DNA of 64,000 nucleotides from Bradyrhizobium archetypum (GCF_013114835.1 NZ_JAAVLW010000002.1:682001-746000); one strand, 5' to 3'; shown: positions 1 to 8,554, counted from the first letter of the stretch. Notes: a model not told the origin generated them from the sequence alone. Numbers and translations are program-made.

Positions 1-434
1 AGCCGTTCTCGGCGCTGGACGCGCTGACGCGCGGAACACTGCAAGACGAGGTGCGGCGCATTTGTCTCGAAACGGGGCAGACGGCGTTCATGATTACCCA
101 TGATGTCGATGAGGCGATCTATCTCGCCGACAAGATTTTTCTGATGACCAACGGCCCCGGCGCTGTGCTGGCGGAGATCGTGGAAAATCCACTGCCGAAG
201 GATCGCGGCCGCATCGATCTGCACCGCCATCCGCTCTATTACGCGGTGCGCAACCACATCGTCGATTTCCTGGTCAGCCGCAGCAAGACGTTTGCCGCCA
301 CCGTGACCGATCATGATCCGCGCAATGTGCCTGTGGTGCGGCCGGGCAAGCCGGAGCTCATCGTGACATCGACAGGCGAGGATTTCACAGAGGCGTCATG
401 GCCGGGCTTGGCCCGGCCATCCACGTCTTCTTAG
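1..434 (+). CDS. ABC transporter ATP-binding protein, nitrate/cyanate type (5' end outside window)
   Basis: C-terminal part of an ABC ATPase whose start lies before the window. The first codons read PFSALD, the end of Walker B plus the D-loop, and ITHDVDEA carries the H-loop histidine. The following stretch, with DKIFLMTNGPG and a tail rich in RIDLHRHP, is typical of the NtrD/CynD/SsuB/TauB group that energises uptake of nitrate, cyanate, sulfonates or taurine. Cyanase lies 68 bp downstream in the same direction, which favours cyanate or nitrate as substrate (inference). The last dozen or so residues (from about base 398) are encoded by a dispersed palindromic repeat, so the natural C-terminus appears to have been replaced or extended. 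Confidence 0.9.
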   Translation, partial: PFSALDALTRGTLQDEVRRICLETGQTAFMITHDVDEAIYLADKIFLMTNGPGAVLAEIVENPLPKDRGRIDLHRHPLYYAVRNHIVDFLVSRSKTFAATVTDHDPRNVPVVRPGKPELIVTSTGEDFTEASWPGLARPSTSS

Positions 435-483
435 GCTGTGCGAAACAAGACGTGGATGCCCGGGACAAGCCCGGGCATGACGA
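398..483. repeat. Dispersed palindromic repeat, family A
   Basis: Imperfect palindrome: a left arm around GGCCGGGCTTGGCCCGGCC is mirrored by a right arm around CGTGGATGCCCGGGACAAGC. A second copy with the same arms lies at 26573-26656. It overlaps the 3' end and stop codon of the ABC ATPase gene and ends about 20 bp before the cyanase start. Such elements are common between genes in Bradyrhizobium; whether this one acts as a terminator, an mRNA stabiliser or a mobile palindrome is unknown. Confidence 0.8.
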
Positions 484-502
484 ATACATAAGGAGACCAT
501 CC

Positions 503-991
503 ATGAAACGTGAAGACCTCACCGAAAAGCTGCTCGACATCAAGCGCGAGAAGGGCTGGAGCTGGAAGCACATCTGCGAAAAGATCGGCGGCTATTCGGA
601 GGTGCTGATCGTCGGGGCCATCCTCGGCCAGATGAAGCTGACCAAACCGCAGGCCGCCAATGCCGGCGAATTGTTCGGGCTGTCGAAAGCGGAAATCGCG
701 ATGCTCAACGAGGTGCCGATGCGCGGCACCGGCACGCCGATGCCGCCGACCGATCCTTTGATCTATCGCTTCTACGAGCTGGTGATGGTCAACGGCCCGG
801 CCTGGAAGGCGCTGATCGAGGAAGAGTATGGCGACGGCATCATGTCGGCGATCGATTTCGACATGGTGATGGAGCGCCTGCCCAATCCGAAGGGCGATCG
901 CGTCAAGATCACGATGTCCGGCAAGTTCCTGCCGTACAAATATTACGGCGCCAGCGGCAATGTGCCGGAATATGGGTTCAAGGACGGGTGA
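503..991 (+). CDS. cynS: Cyanate hydratase (cyanase)
   Basis: Cytosolic enzyme that converts cyanate plus bicarbonate to carbamate and CO2, with carbamate decaying to ammonia. The 162-residue product is close to the family norm of about 156. The N-terminal half is the helical DNA-binding-like domain (KREDLTEKLLDIKREKGWSW). The C-terminal half carries the active-site region with the Arg and Glu of IYRFYEL and the Ser of SAIDF, matching the known Arg/Glu/Ser catalytic set. The start ATG follows an AAGGAG site at about 490. It probably forms an operon with the upstream ABC transporter, giving cyanate uptake and detoxification or use as nitrogen. Confidence 0.97.
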   Translation: MKREDLTEKLLDIKREKGWSWKHICEKIGGYSEVLIVGAILGQMKLTKPQAANAGELFGLSKAEIAMLNEVPMRGTGTPMPPTDPLIYRFYELVMVNGPAWKALIEEEYGDGIMSAIDFDMVMERLPNPKGDRVKITMSGKFLPYKYYGASGNVPEYGFKDG

Positions 992-1005
992 GGCATCTCT
1001 CCACC

Positions 1006-1090
1006 CGTCATTGCGACGAGCGAAGCGACGAGGCAATCCATCTATCCCCGCGTTGAGGAATGGATTGCTTCGCTGCGCTCGCAATGACGG
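1006..1090. repeat. Dispersed palindromic repeat, family C
   Basis: Inverted arms CATTGCGACGAGCGAAGCGA and its near complement ending CGCTCGCAATGACG enclose a short variable centre. The same arms recur at 62487-62562. It sits between the convergent cynS and the lyase-family gene, where it could fold into a bidirectional hairpin. Confidence 0.8.
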
Positions 1091-1100
1091 GGAGAGAGCA

Positions 1101-1913
1101 TCACCTAAACGCCGCCCGCACTTCGGCGATCGGCGCCATGTCGCGTACATAGGTGAACGCGCCACGCTCCTTCATCTCGCGGGCGCATTTCAGGAACGCC
1201 GCCAGCGCGTAGCGCTCCATCGCGCCGCCGACGCTGATGCGCTTGACGCCGGCGTCGGCGAGCTGTGGAAGCGTCAGCGTCGGATCGGCAAAGCCCATCA
1301 CCAAATTGAACGGTTTGCCCACCGACGACACCACGGTGCGGATCGTGGCGAGGTCGTAGAGGCCGGGTGAATACAGGACGTCGGCGCCTGCGGCCTCGAA
1401 CGCCTGCAGCCGCTTGATGGTGTCGTCGAGATCCTTGCGGCCGTGCAGGAAGTTTTCCGCCCGCGCGGTCAGCGTGAACGGGAAGGGCAGCGCGCGCGCT
1501 GCTTCAACCGCCGCCTGCACACGCTCGACCGCGAGCGAGAAATCATAGATCGGCCGCCGCGGATCGCCGGAAAAATCCTCGATTGAGCCGCCGACGACGC
1601 CTGCTTCCGCCGCGCGCGTGATCGCTCTTGCCGCAGTCTTCGGATCGTCGGCGCCGCAATTCTCCAGATCGGCATTGACGGGCAGATCGGTCGCTTCCGC
1701 GATCACCCGGCAGTTCTCGATGATGGCATCCAGGCTGACGGTGACGCTGCCGAGCGTGTTGGCGAGGCCGAGGCTCGTGGTCGCAAGCGCCTCAAATCCC
1801 ATCGCGCCGAGCAGCTTTGCGGTGCCGGCGTCCCACGGATTGGGGATGATGAACGCGCCGGGCCGCGCATGCAGCTCGCGAAACGCTTCGGCTCTTTCCA
1901 TCTGACTTCGCAT
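1101..1913 (-). CDS. Isocitrate lyase/PEP mutase superfamily protein
   Basis: 270-residue TIM-barrel protein of the PEP mutase/isocitrate lyase superfamily, whose members make or break C-C or P-C bonds next to a carboxylate with Mg2+. Visible family signs are PNPWDAGTAKLL near the N-terminus, NADLENC (metal/substrate loop) and GGSIEDF. The KKCGH catalytic loop of true isocitrate lyase is absent, so it is more likely an oxaloacetate decarboxylase-, 2-methylisocitrate lyase- or carboxyphosphonoenolpyruvate mutase-like enzyme; the substrate cannot be assigned. The start at 1913 (MRSQMERAEAF) is chosen because a GGAG lies about 8 bases upstream. A LysR gene is divergent 108 bp away and may regulate it. 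Confidence 0.88.
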   Translation of the reverse strand: MRSQMERAEAFRELHARPGAFIIPNPWDAGTAKLLGAMGFEALATTSLGLANTLGSVTVSLDAIIENCRVIAEATDLPVNADLENCGADDPKTAARAITRAAEAGVVGGSIEDFSGDPRRPIYDFSLAVERVQAAVEAARALPFPFTLTARAENFLHGRKDLDDTIKRLQAFEAAGADVLYSPGLYDLATIRTVVSSVGKPFNLVMGFADPTLTLPQLADAGVKRISVGGAMERYALAAFLKCAREMKERGAFTYVRDMAPIAEVRAAFR

Positions 1914-2021
1914 CGGCAATCTCCGCTTCGTTTGTTGGCCTTGTCCGGCTGGCGACGAAACTAGCGGGCTATCCTCCATCAGCCAAATTTGTTATTTCTC
2001 TAGATATCATCAGCTTTTTGC

Positions 2022-2951
2022 ATGGACGCCAAATTGGATAGCGATGCGCTTCTCACTTTCCTGACGGTACATCGCCGCGGCGGCATTTCGAGCGCCGCAA
2101 AGGCGCTGCACCGTTCCCAGCCGGCGATCTCGCGGCGCATTGCCCTGCTTGAACAGGAGCTCGCCGTGCCGCTGTTTGAGCGGATCGCGGGCCGCACCAT
2201 GTTGAGCGACGCGGGGAGGGTGTTGGTGCCTTACGCCGAGCGCGCGGTCGCCGCAGCCCAGGATGCAGAGAATGCGGTGCGCGCATTGGCGCGGCCGAAT
2301 TCAGGACCCATCGCGTTGGCCGTGGTTGGCACGCTCGCCGGCGGGCGACTGTCGGCGGTTCTCAAGCGGTTTGCGGCCACCCATCCGCAGGTTGAATTGA
2401 GCTTGCGCACCGCGACCAGTGCGGAGGTCAGCGACATGGTCCGGCGCGGCGAGGTGACCATTGGGCTCCGTTACGACCGCGACGGCTCGCGCGACCTCGA
2501 TTGCGAATTGCTGGCCTCAGAGCGGCTGCAGGTGGTGTGCGCGCTGGACCATCCGCGCGCCGGCCGCCGGGTCGCAAAGCTCGCCGAGCTGCGCGGCGAG
2601 CGCTGGATCGCCTTTCCGGTCGTGCCGGGACGGCGCGAAATCACGGCCGCGCATGTCTTTGCGCTGTTTCACACCCATGGTCTGGGTGAAATCGCGTGGA
2701 CGCCGGTCGACAGTCTGACGGCGCAGAAGCGGCTGGTCGAGGCCGGACTCGGCATCGCGCTACTGTCTGAGAGCAACGCAGCCGAGGAGCTGCGACAAAA
2801 GACGATCGCAACCATCGGCGTGCGCGATCTGAAGGCGAGCCACGATGTGGTGACGGTGACGCGCCGCGGCGGCTTCCTGAGCGCGGCGGCGCGACGGTTG
2901 CTCGAGATTGTCCGGAAGGAATATCGGGAGACCAGGGCGCTAGGACGTTAG
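2022..2951 (+). CDS. LysR-family transcriptional regulator
   Basis: 309-residue LysR-type regulator. Residues about 7-65 form the winged helix-turn-helix (SSAAKALHRSQPAISRRIALLEQEL), with the typical LFERIAGRTMLSDAGR stretch after it. Residues about 95-295 form the periplasmic-binding-like effector domain. The gene is divergent from the lyase-family gene. LysR proteins usually bind the shared intergenic region and act on the divergent gene, so control of that enzyme is a reasonable inference. The effector is unknown. Confidence 0.93.
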   Translation: MDAKLDSDALLTFLTVHRRGGISSAAKALHRSQPAISRRIALLEQELAVPLFERIAGRTMLSDAGRVLVPYAERAVAAAQDAENAVRALARPNSGPIALAVVGTLAGGRLSAVLKRFAATHPQVELSLRTATSAEVSDMVRRGEVTIGLRYDRDGSRDLDCELLASERLQVVCALDHPRAGRRVAKLAELRGERWIAFPVVPGRREITAAHVFALFHTHGLGEIAWTPVDSLTAQKRLVEAGLGIALLSESNAAEELRQKTIATIGVRDLKASHDVVTVTRRGGFLSAAARRLLEIVRKEYRETRALGR

Positions 2952-2954
2952 CGC

Positions 2955-3034
2955 CGTCATTCCGGGATGGTCCGAAGGACCAGACCCGGAATCTCGAGAT
3001 TCCGGATCGCCCCTTCGCGTCGTCCGGAATGACG
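2955..3034. repeat. Dispersed palindromic repeat, family B
   Basis: Palindrome starting CGTCATTCCGGGATGGTCCG and ending CCGGAATGACG, with the internal block CCCGGAATCTCGAGATTCCGG. Related copies lie at 11419-11502, 13055-13180 and 27559-27674. It lies between the convergent LysR and zeta-inhibitor genes. Confidence 0.85.
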
Positions 3035-3040
3035 TTGGGG

Positions 3041-3364
3041 TCAGTTCCCCGCCTTTACCTGGGCGGCAGCCACCGCCATCAACTCGTCCATCTTGACGCG
3101 AACTTCTTGCGCGGTGACGGCGACGCCCTTGGCGGCAAAATCCTTCACCACCTTGTTCTGGACATCCTGATCGCCCGCCTGTTCGAAATCGGCCGCGACC
3201 ACTTCCTTGGAATAGGCTGTGGCGGCATCGCCGGTTAATCCCAGCTTTTCCGCTGCCCAAAGACCGAGCAGCTTGTTGCGGCGAACCTCAGCCTTGAACT
3301 TCTGCTCCTCGTCGAGGGCGAATTTCTTCTCAAAACCTTCCTCGCGCTTGTCGAAAGTGGTCAT
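3041..3364 (-). CDS. F1-ATPase inhibitor zeta subunit (DUF1476)
   Basis: 107-residue protein of the DUF1476 family, which includes the Paracoccus denitrificans zeta subunit that binds F1-ATPase and blocks wasteful ATP hydrolysis. The N-terminus MTTFDKREEGFEKKF is the inhibitory segment type, and RRNKLLGLWAAEKLGL in the middle is the strongest family signature. The C-terminal part is a helical bundle. The start at 3364 is chosen because family members begin MTTFD; an extension of 11 codons upstream has no homologous character. It stands alone in its direction, next to purC. Confidence 0.93.
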   Translation of the reverse strand: MTTFDKREEGFEKKFALDEEQKFKAEVRRNKLLGLWAAEKLGLTGDAATAYSKEVVAADFEQAGDQDVQNKVVKDFAAKGVAVTAQEVRVKMDELMAVAAAQVKAGN

Positions 3365-3682
3365 TCTTCGGTTCCAATCCCCGCAAATGGTAAACAAGGC
3401 CGTGTTGTCGCGGCCCGATCGCCTACCTAGATAGAGGGGGCGATTCGGTAAAACAACAGGCCGTTCGGCCGCAGGCGACCGGGATAAGTTGGGCCCAATC
3501 GAGCCGGGTCGATTGTGCTGGGTGGGCCAATCGGATAGGTTGCCCGTAGGCGAGGTTCTTGTTCTGTTTCCGGTCGTGTTAGTTCAGGATCTGGCCTTCA
3601 CGGCAGCTCCGTCGTGGTCGCAAACCCTTGTCATCCGGAGCACACCAATTTCATGGATTTCAACAAAACACGGTACATCCCA
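3365..3682. other. Intergenic region between zeta inhibitor and purC
   Basis: 318 bp between divergent genes. It must hold the promoters for both. No clear -35/-10 pair, riboswitch-like structure or open frame with coding character was seen; the only oddity is a purine-rich AGATAGAGGGGG stretch near 3430. Confidence 0.5.
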
Positions 3683-4450
3683 ATGAGCCGTCGACGCCGA
3701 ATTTATGAAGGCAAGGCCAAGGTCCTGTATGAAGGCCCGGAGCCCGGAACCCTCATTCAGCACTTCAAGGATGATGCGACCGCGTTTAATGCCAAGAAAC
3801 ACCAGGTGATCGAGGGCAAGGGCGTCCTCAACAACCGGATTTCGGAATATCTGTTTCAGCACCTCAACGACATCGGGGTGCCGACCCATTTCATCCGCCG
3901 CCTCAACATGCGCGAGCAGTTGATTCGCGAGGTCGAGATTGTGCCGCTGGAGGTCGTGGTGCGCAACGTCGCGGCCGGCTCGCTGTCGCAGCGCCTCGGC
4001 ATCGAGGAGGGCACCCAACTACCGCGCTCGATCATCGAGTTCTACTACAAGAACGACCAGCTCAACGACCCCATGGTGTCGGAAGAGCACATCACCGCGT
4101 TCGGCTGGGCGACGCCGCAGGAAATCGACGACATCATGGCGCTCGCCATCCGCGTCAACGACTTCCTCACCGGTCTCTTCCTCGGCATCGGTATCCGTCT
4201 GGTCGATTTCAAGATGGAATGTGGCCGGCTGTTCGAGAACGAGATGATGCGGATCATCGTCGCCGACGAGATCTCGCCCGACTCGTGCCGGCTGTGGGAC
4301 ATCAAGTCGAACGAGAAGCTCGACAAGGATCGTTTCCGCAGGGATCTCGGCGGTTTGCTTGAAGCCTATACCGAAGTGGCGAAACGGCTGGGCATTCTGA
4401 TGGAGAACGAGCGCCCGGCCGGCACCGGCCCGGTGCTGGTGAAGAGCTGA
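3683..4450 (+). CDS. purC: SAICAR synthase (phosphoribosylaminoimidazole-succinocarboxamide synthase)
   Basis: Cytosolic purine enzyme: joins CAIR and aspartate with ATP to form SAICAR. The 255-residue product is of usual bacterial length. It opens [16 protein letters not shown] (ATP-binding loop) and contains [14 protein letters not shown] and the second signature [10 protein letters not shown]. The start at 3683 ([13 protein letters not shown]) matches family N-termini; upstream in-frame codons back to 3614 add a non-conserved tail. purS follows after 21 bp, so purC and purS are probably cotranscribed. Confidence 0.97.
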   Translation: MSRRRRIYEGKAKVLYEGPEPGTLIQHFKDDATAFNAKKHQVIEGKGVLNNRISEYLFQHLNDIGVPTHFIRRLNMREQLIREVEIVPLEVVVRNVAAGSLSQRLGIEEGTQLPRSIIEFYYKNDQLNDPMVSEEHITAFGWATPQEIDDIMALAIRVNDFLTGLFLGIGIRLVDFKMECGRLFENEMMRIIVADEISPDSCRLWDIKSNEKLDKDRFRRDLGGLLEAYTEVAKRLGILMENERPAGTGPVLVKS

Positions 4451-4471
4451 AGAAGAACTGGGGCAAGTCTC

Positions 4472-4714
4472 GTGAAGGCACGCGTTACCGTTACGTTGAA
4501 GTCCGGCATTCTCGACCCGCAGGGCAAGGCCATCGAAGGCGCGCTGAAATCGCTCGGCGTCGATGGCGTTGCCAGCGTCCGTCAGGGCAAGGTGTTCGAC
4601 ATCGAGCTGTCGGGTTCGGACAAGGCCAAGGCCGAGGCGGCATTGAAGGATGCCGCCGACAAGCTGTTGGCGAACACCGTGATCGAGAATTACGCTATCG
4701 AGGTGAAGGCTTGA
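4472..4714 (+). CDS. purS: Phosphoribosylformylglycinamidine synthase subunit PurS
   Basis: 80-residue small subunit of the three-part FGAM synthase (PurS-PurQ-PurL) that uses glutamine and ATP to convert FGAR to FGAM. It starts with GTG and reads KARVTVTLKSGILDPQGKAI, the PurS hallmark, and ends ANTVIENYAIEV. Its partners purQ (6159) and purL (9205) lie downstream on the same strand but are separated by unrelated genes. Confidence 0.96.
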   Translation: MKARVTVTLKSGILDPQGKAIEGALKSLGVDGVASVRQGKVFDIELSGSDKAKAEAALKDAADKLLANTVIENYAIEVKA

Positions 4715-4725
4715 GGGTGGGTTAA

Positions 4726-4980
4726 ATGGCCGACGTGACGATGGAGTTGATGTTTGAGGTGTTGAGGTCGGTCCAGGCTCGCTTGGCCCAGGTCGACGGC
4801 AAGGTCGATGAACTCAAGCAGGAGATGCAGGCGTCGCGCACGTCTCAGAATGGCATTAGGCAGGAGATCACCGGCGTATTCCAGGAGATCTCTGGAATTC
4901 ATGCGACATTGGTCCGGCACGAAGGCCGTCTGGATCGTATCGAGCACCGCCTCGAATTGAATGACGCGCCGACGTTGTAA
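4726..4980 (+). CDS. Small coiled-coil protein of unknown function
   Basis: 84 residues, starting 11 bp after purS, so probably cotranscribed with it. The sequence is almost entirely amphipathic helix with heptad spacing (VDGKVDELKQEMQ, then RHEGRLDRIEHRLEL). There is no signal peptide or membrane segment. Proteins with the same RLDRIE-type C-terminus are frequent in Bradyrhizobium, but no function is known to me. The clean start, the stop just before the convergent CorA gene and the heptad pattern support a real gene. Confidence 0.75.
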   Translation: MADVTMELMFEVLRSVQARLAQVDGKVDELKQEMQASRTSQNGIRQEITGVFQEISGIHATLVRHEGRLDRIEHRLELNDAPTL

Positions 4981-4994
4981 GACCTGCCGGCCGC

Positions 4995-6011
4995 TCACAG
5001 CCATCCGGCACGGCGGAATCGCCAGTACAGTGCGCTGCAGGCGGCGAGCATCAATCCCAGCACCATGAAGTAGCCGTAGTCCCAATCCAGTTCGGGCATG
5101 TGCTTGAAATTCATGCCGTAGATTCCGGCGAGCGCCGTCGGCACGGCGATGATGGCGAGCCATGAGGCCAGCTTCTTGGAGACCGCGGTCTCCTGCGCCT
5201 GGCCAACCAAAAGGCTTGCCTCGAACGCGAACGCCAGCACCTCGCGCATTGAATCGGTGCGCTCCTGAATCGTCCTGACATGGTCGGTGACATCGCGAAA
5301 CAGCGGCCGCATGGTCGAGCGCACCATTGGCAAATTGTCGTGTTCAAGCCGGCGGCACACTTCCACCAGCGGCCCGATCGCGTTGCGCAGCCGCAACAGA
5401 TCCCGGCGCAGCATATAGAGCCGCTCGACCTCGGTGCGCGTGATGGCGTTGGCGAGCACGTAGTCTTCGATCTCCTCGACCTCTTCGTGGATCGCATCCA
5501 GCACCGGGGAGTAATTGTCGACGATGAAATCGAGGATGGCGTAGAGAATATAGTCCTCGCCGCGCGCCAGCGCGCGGGGACAGCTCTCGCAGCGCTCGCG
5601 CACCGCCGCATATGACGTCGATGCGCCGTGGCGCACCGAGACCAGATAGCCTTCGCCGACGAACAAATGGGTCTCGCCGAACGCAATCCGGCCCTTGATC
5701 AGTTGTGCCGTCCGCGCCACGATGAACAGGCCGTCGCCATATTGCTCGATCTTGGGGCGCTGATGGGCGTGATTGGCGTCCTCGATTGCGAGATCGTGCA
5801 GGTCGAATTGCTGCTGCACGCTTCTCAGGAGCGCGAGATCCGGCTCGTAGAGACCGATCCAGACGACGTGACCGGGCTTGCTGCGCCAGCTCGACGCCTC
5901 CTCTATGGCGATATTGGCGATGCGGCGGCCATCGACGTAAACACCGGCCGCGACGACGCCATCGGAGGTCATCGGTTCGGTTGCAGATGTCGCCCGCGAC
6001 GGGACATTCAT
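4995..6011 (-). CDS. CorA-family magnesium/divalent cation channel
   Basis: Inner-membrane channel of the CorA/ZntB family, about 338 residues. A long cytoplasmic N-terminal domain (with IEDANHAHQRPKIEQYGDG, typical of CorA) leads through a coiled helix to two C-terminal membrane segments. The selectivity motif YGMNFKHMPEL lies between them, and the protein ends with a basic RFRRAGWL tail. The start at 6011 (MNVPSRATS) has an AGGG 9 bases upstream; in-frame ATGs at 6020 and 6053 are alternatives. It is inserted, on the opposite strand, between purS and purQ. Confidence 0.93.
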   Translation of the reverse strand: MNVPSRATSATEPMTSDGVVAAGVYVDGRRIANIAIEEASSWRSKPGHVVWIGLYEPDLALLRSVQQQFDLHDLAIEDANHAHQRPKIEQYGDGLFIVARTAQLIKGRIAFGETHLFVGEGYLVSVRHGASTSYAAVRERCESCPRALARGEDYILYAILDFIVDNYSPVLDAIHEEVEEIEDYVLANAITRTEVERLYMLRRDLLRLRNAIGPLVEVCRRLEHDNLPMVRSTMRPLFRDVTDHVRTIQERTDSMREVLAFAFEASLLVGQAQETAVSKKLASWLAIIAVPTALAGIYGMNFKHMPELDWDYGYFMVLGLMLAACSALYWRFRRAGWL

Positions 6012-6158
6012 GGCTTCCATCCCTGAGCGATTGTTGTTGAGTGCGGCTTCCACGCAGGCCGTTTTGGCGACGCTAGCACTGGAAAAAACCGCGTCAAATG
6101 GTTATGTCTGGGCTGGTCGGCGGCCTGCCGACGAATCTCCTTTCCTGCCGGAACCGCC

Positions 6159-6860
6159 ATGAAATCAGCCGTTCTCGTCTTTCCCGGAATCAATCGCGAG
6201 CGCGACATGGCGCGGGCGCTCAAGCTCGTCTCCGGCCAGGAGGCCGCGATGGTGTGGCATGCCGAGACCGAGTTGCCGAAGGGTACCGATCTCGTCGTCG
6301 TGCCCGGCGGTTTTTCCTACGGCGACTATCTGCGCTGCGGCGCCATTGCGGCGCGCGCACCGGTGATGGACGCGGTGCGCAAATATGCGGCCGGTGGCGG
6401 GCTGGTGCTCGGCGTTTGCAACGGTTTTCAGATCCTGTGCGAAGCGGGGCTGCTGCCCGGCGTCTTGATGCGCAATGCGCGGCTGAAATTCATCTGCAAG
6501 GATGTCCATCTGCGGGTGGAGCGCTCGGATTCGCCGTTCACGCGCGGCTATAATGCCGGCCAAGTCATCCGCGTGCCCGTTGCACATGGCGAGGGCAACT
6601 ACGAGGCTGACGAGGAGACGGTGAAGCGGCTCGAAGGCGAGGGGCGGGTGCTCTATCGCTACTGCACCCCTGAGGGCGTCGTCGACGAGGAGTCCAACAT
6701 CAACGGCGCCGCGCAGTCGATCGCCGGCATCGTCAACGAGCGTGGCAATGTGCTCGGCATGATGCCGCACCCGGAAAATCACGTCGAAGACATCATGGGC
6801 TGCACCGACGGCCGCGGGCTGTTCGCAGGGCTTGCCGCGCATCTGGAAAAAGCGGCGTGA
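6159..6860 (+). CDS. purQ: Phosphoribosylformylglycinamidine synthase subunit PurQ (glutaminase)
   Basis: Class I glutamine amidotransferase subunit that supplies ammonia to PurL in FGAM synthesis. The 233-residue product opens [16 protein letters not shown]. It carries the nucleophile elbow GVCNGFQIL (catalytic Cys near residue 88) and the C-terminal [12 protein letters not shown] with catalytic His and Glu. Its stop codon overlaps the start of the following TctC-type gene (GTGA), so the two are translationally coupled. Confidence 0.97.
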   Translation: MKSAVLVFPGINRERDMARALKLVSGQEAAMVWHAETELPKGTDLVVVPGGFSYGDYLRCGAIAARAPVMDAVRKYAAGGGLVLGVCNGFQILCEAGLLPGVLMRNARLKFICKDVHLRVERSDSPFTRGYNAGQVIRVPVAHGEGNYEADEETVKRLEGEGRVLYRYCTPEGVVDEESNINGAAQSIAGIVNERGNVLGMMPHPENHVEDIMGCTDGRGLFAGLAAHLEKAA

Positions 6861-7822
6861 AGTCGTTCATCTCGAAATTGGCGGGCACGGTGGCGGCGCT
6901 GTCTCTGGCGACGGCCGCGTATGCGCAGGACTATCCAAAGCGTCCCATCAGCATGATCGTGCCGTTCGCGGCCGGCGGCACTTCCGACGTGATCGCCCGG
7001 GTAGTCGCCGAGGAGATGAGCAAGTCGCTCGGGCAGCCGATCGTGATCGAGAATGTCGCGGGCGCCGGCGGCTCGACCGCGCTGGCGCGTGCTGCGCGCG
7101 CGGAAGCCGACGGCTACACCATCGCGATCGGCAATGCCGGCACCAGCGCCGCAACCTATACGATCTATCCGAAACTGCCGTTCACGCCGGAATCCTTTGT
7201 GCCGATCGCGGTCGTTGCGAAAACCTTCGGCATTGTCGCGGTGCGCAAGGATTTCCCGGCCAAGAACCTGCAGGACTTCATCGCCTACGCGAAGAAGAAT
7301 CCCGGCAAGGTCAATCTCGGCCATGCCGGCGTCGGCTCATCGAATTACCTGATCTGCAAGAGCTTTGTGCAGGCTGCCGGCATTGACGTCCAGCTCGTCG
7401 GCTATCGCGGCGCGGCGCCGGCGCTCACGGATGCGATCGGTGGCCAGATCGATGGTGTCTGCGACTCCGCTGCCTCGGTGTCGCAGGCGATCGACGACAA
7501 GCTGGTGAAAGGTCTCGTAGTGGGCTCGACTGTGCGGCTTGCGACCTTGCCGGACCTGCCGACCTCGGCGGACGCCGGGCTTCCTGACTTCGAAGCACAG
7601 GGCTGGAACGGCCTGTTTGCGCCGAAGGGCACGCCGCCGGCGATCATCGCGAAACTGAATGCCGCGGCGAAAGCCGCCGTCGAGAGCGAAGCGGTGAAGA
7701 AGCGCTTTCACGATCTCTCCACTGTCGCGCCCGACGCCAACGAGCACGCCAGCGAGGTGCTTGGCCAACTGGTGACGCGCGACGTCGAGAAGTACCGCAA
7801 GCTGCTGGAAGAAAACAAATAG
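6857..7822 (+). CDS. TctC/Bug-family periplasmic substrate-binding protein
   Basis: 321-residue secreted solute receptor of the Bug (TctC) family, which binds small carboxylates or similar compounds for tripartite tricarboxylate transporters or as orphan receptors. A signal peptide is visible ([23 protein letters not shown]), followed by the family start [20 protein letters not shown] and later [14 protein letters not shown]. No TctA or TctB membrane gene is nearby, so it is an orphan receptor here. It starts with GTG inside the last codons of purQ, an unexpected partner for a purine gene. A strong terminator follows at 7845. Confidence 0.92.
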   Translation: MKSFISKLAGTVAALSLATAAYAQDYPKRPISMIVPFAAGGTSDVIARVVAEEMSKSLGQPIVIENVAGAGGSTALARAARAEADGYTIAIGNAGTSAATYTIYPKLPFTPESFVPIAVVAKTFGIVAVRKDFPAKNLQDFIAYAKKNPGKVNLGHAGVGSSNYLICKSFVQAAGIDVQLVGYRGAAPALTDAIGGQIDGVCDSAASVSQAIDDKLVKGLVVGSTVRLATLPDLPTSADAGLPDFEAQGWNGLFAPKGTPPAIIAKLNAAAKAAVESEAVKKRFHDLSTVAPDANEHASEVLGQLVTRDVEKYRKLLEENK

Positions 7823-7844
7823 CGCTCAGCGATCACATGAATGA

Positions 7845-7869
7845 AAAAGCCCCGCATTGCGGGGCTTTT
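7845..7869. terminator. Bidirectional intrinsic terminator
   Basis: Perfect 11-bp stem AAAAGCCCCGC / GCGGGGCTTTT with a 3-base loop and T-runs on both sides. It lies between the convergent TctC-type gene and the Gly-rich secreted protein gene and can serve both. Confidence 0.92.
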
Positions 7870-7883
7870 GTTGTCTGCCGTTG

Positions 7884-8222
7884 TTATCTGCCGGTCGGCG
7901 AGCCGGGTCCTGACGGTCCGAGCGTCGAACCGCTGGGCGAGGGATTGATGTGCGTGTTCCCGGACGGATTCACGGTGCTGTTGCGTGCGGCCGCGGCGCT
8001 GCCGGCGTCGTTGCTCATGCCGGTGGTGGAACCACCGCCCGTTCCACTTCCGGCGGTCGTTCCGCTGGTGGAGGATCCTGCCGCACCGCCCGCAGCCGTA
8101 CCACCTGCCGCTGCGCCGCCGGTGCCCGAACTTCCGCCCGCGCCGCTGCCGCCGGCCTGCGCCAGCGCGAACGTGCTCGTCAATGTCATCGCCATCGCCA
8201 ATCCGATTGTTGCGAGTTTCAT
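7884..8222 (-). CDS. Secreted Gly/Ala/Ser-rich low-complexity protein
   Basis: 112 residues. The start at 8222 gives a clear signal peptide (MKLATIGLAMAMTLTSTFALAQ, cut after ALA-Q). The mature part is almost wholly Gly, Ala, Ser and Thr (GGSGAGGSSGTGG-like runs) and ends NPSPSGSTLGPSGPGSPTGR. No catalytic or binding motif is visible. The composition suggests an exported, disordered, surface- or wall-associated protein; the function is unknown. An EcfG-like promoter (GGAAC-N16-TGTT) lies about 32 bp upstream of the start, hinting at stress induction. Confidence 0.8.
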   Translation of the reverse strand: MKLATIGLAMAMTLTSTFALAQAGGSGAGGSSGTGGAAAGGTAAGGAAGSSTSGTTAGSGTGGGSTTGMSNDAGSAAAARNSTVNPSGNTHINPSPSGSTLGPSGPGSPTGR

Positions 8223-8554
8223 GATTGCTCCTGCTCTGGTTGCATAACGGCGCAACACCATGCGCTCGGATGCGTTCCTGTCCGGCCAATCACAGATCGT
8301 TGCTGTTCCCCGGAGAGAATTTCGCGGCCGAGACGTGAAGTGGACAAGCTGCTGGAAGAGCAGAGGCGTGTCTTCATCATGCGATAGATCCTGCTGCGCC
8401 CAGGTGATCAACAGGACCGGGATTGGCGAGGCAATGGTTCACTGCTGCGCGAACAGCTTCCGACGTCCGCAATCGGTGATCGCGTCGAGATGAAGCGCCC
8501 GCCGGCGCGAGCAGCAACGCATAATCGCGCCAGCCGCGACGGGCCTGTGGCGCA
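8223..8554. other. Intergenic region without a recognised gene
   Basis: About 330 bp between the Gly-rich protein start and the 3' end of the thioesterase gene. Apart from the promoter-like site at 8254-8278, no terminator, repeat or convincing coding frame was found; short open frames here have no ribosome binding site and no family-like sequence. Confidence 0.5.
8254..8278 (-). promoter_or_regulatory. Candidate EcfG (general stress sigma) promoter, imperfect
   Basis: On the minus strand GGAAC (8274-8278) is followed by 16 bases and TGTT (8254-8257). The EcfG consensus is GGAAC-N16/17-CGTT, so the -10 differs at one base. It faces the secreted Gly-rich protein gene. Confidence 0.4.

Noticed and set aside
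431..1165. A 244-codon minus-strand open frame opposite cyanase
   Set aside because: Antisense to cynS and crossing two palindromic repeats; no domain features.
3365..3682. Purine riboswitch or PurR-type site upstream of purC
   Set aside because: No conserved aptamer core, transcription hairpin or palindrome could be identified by eye.
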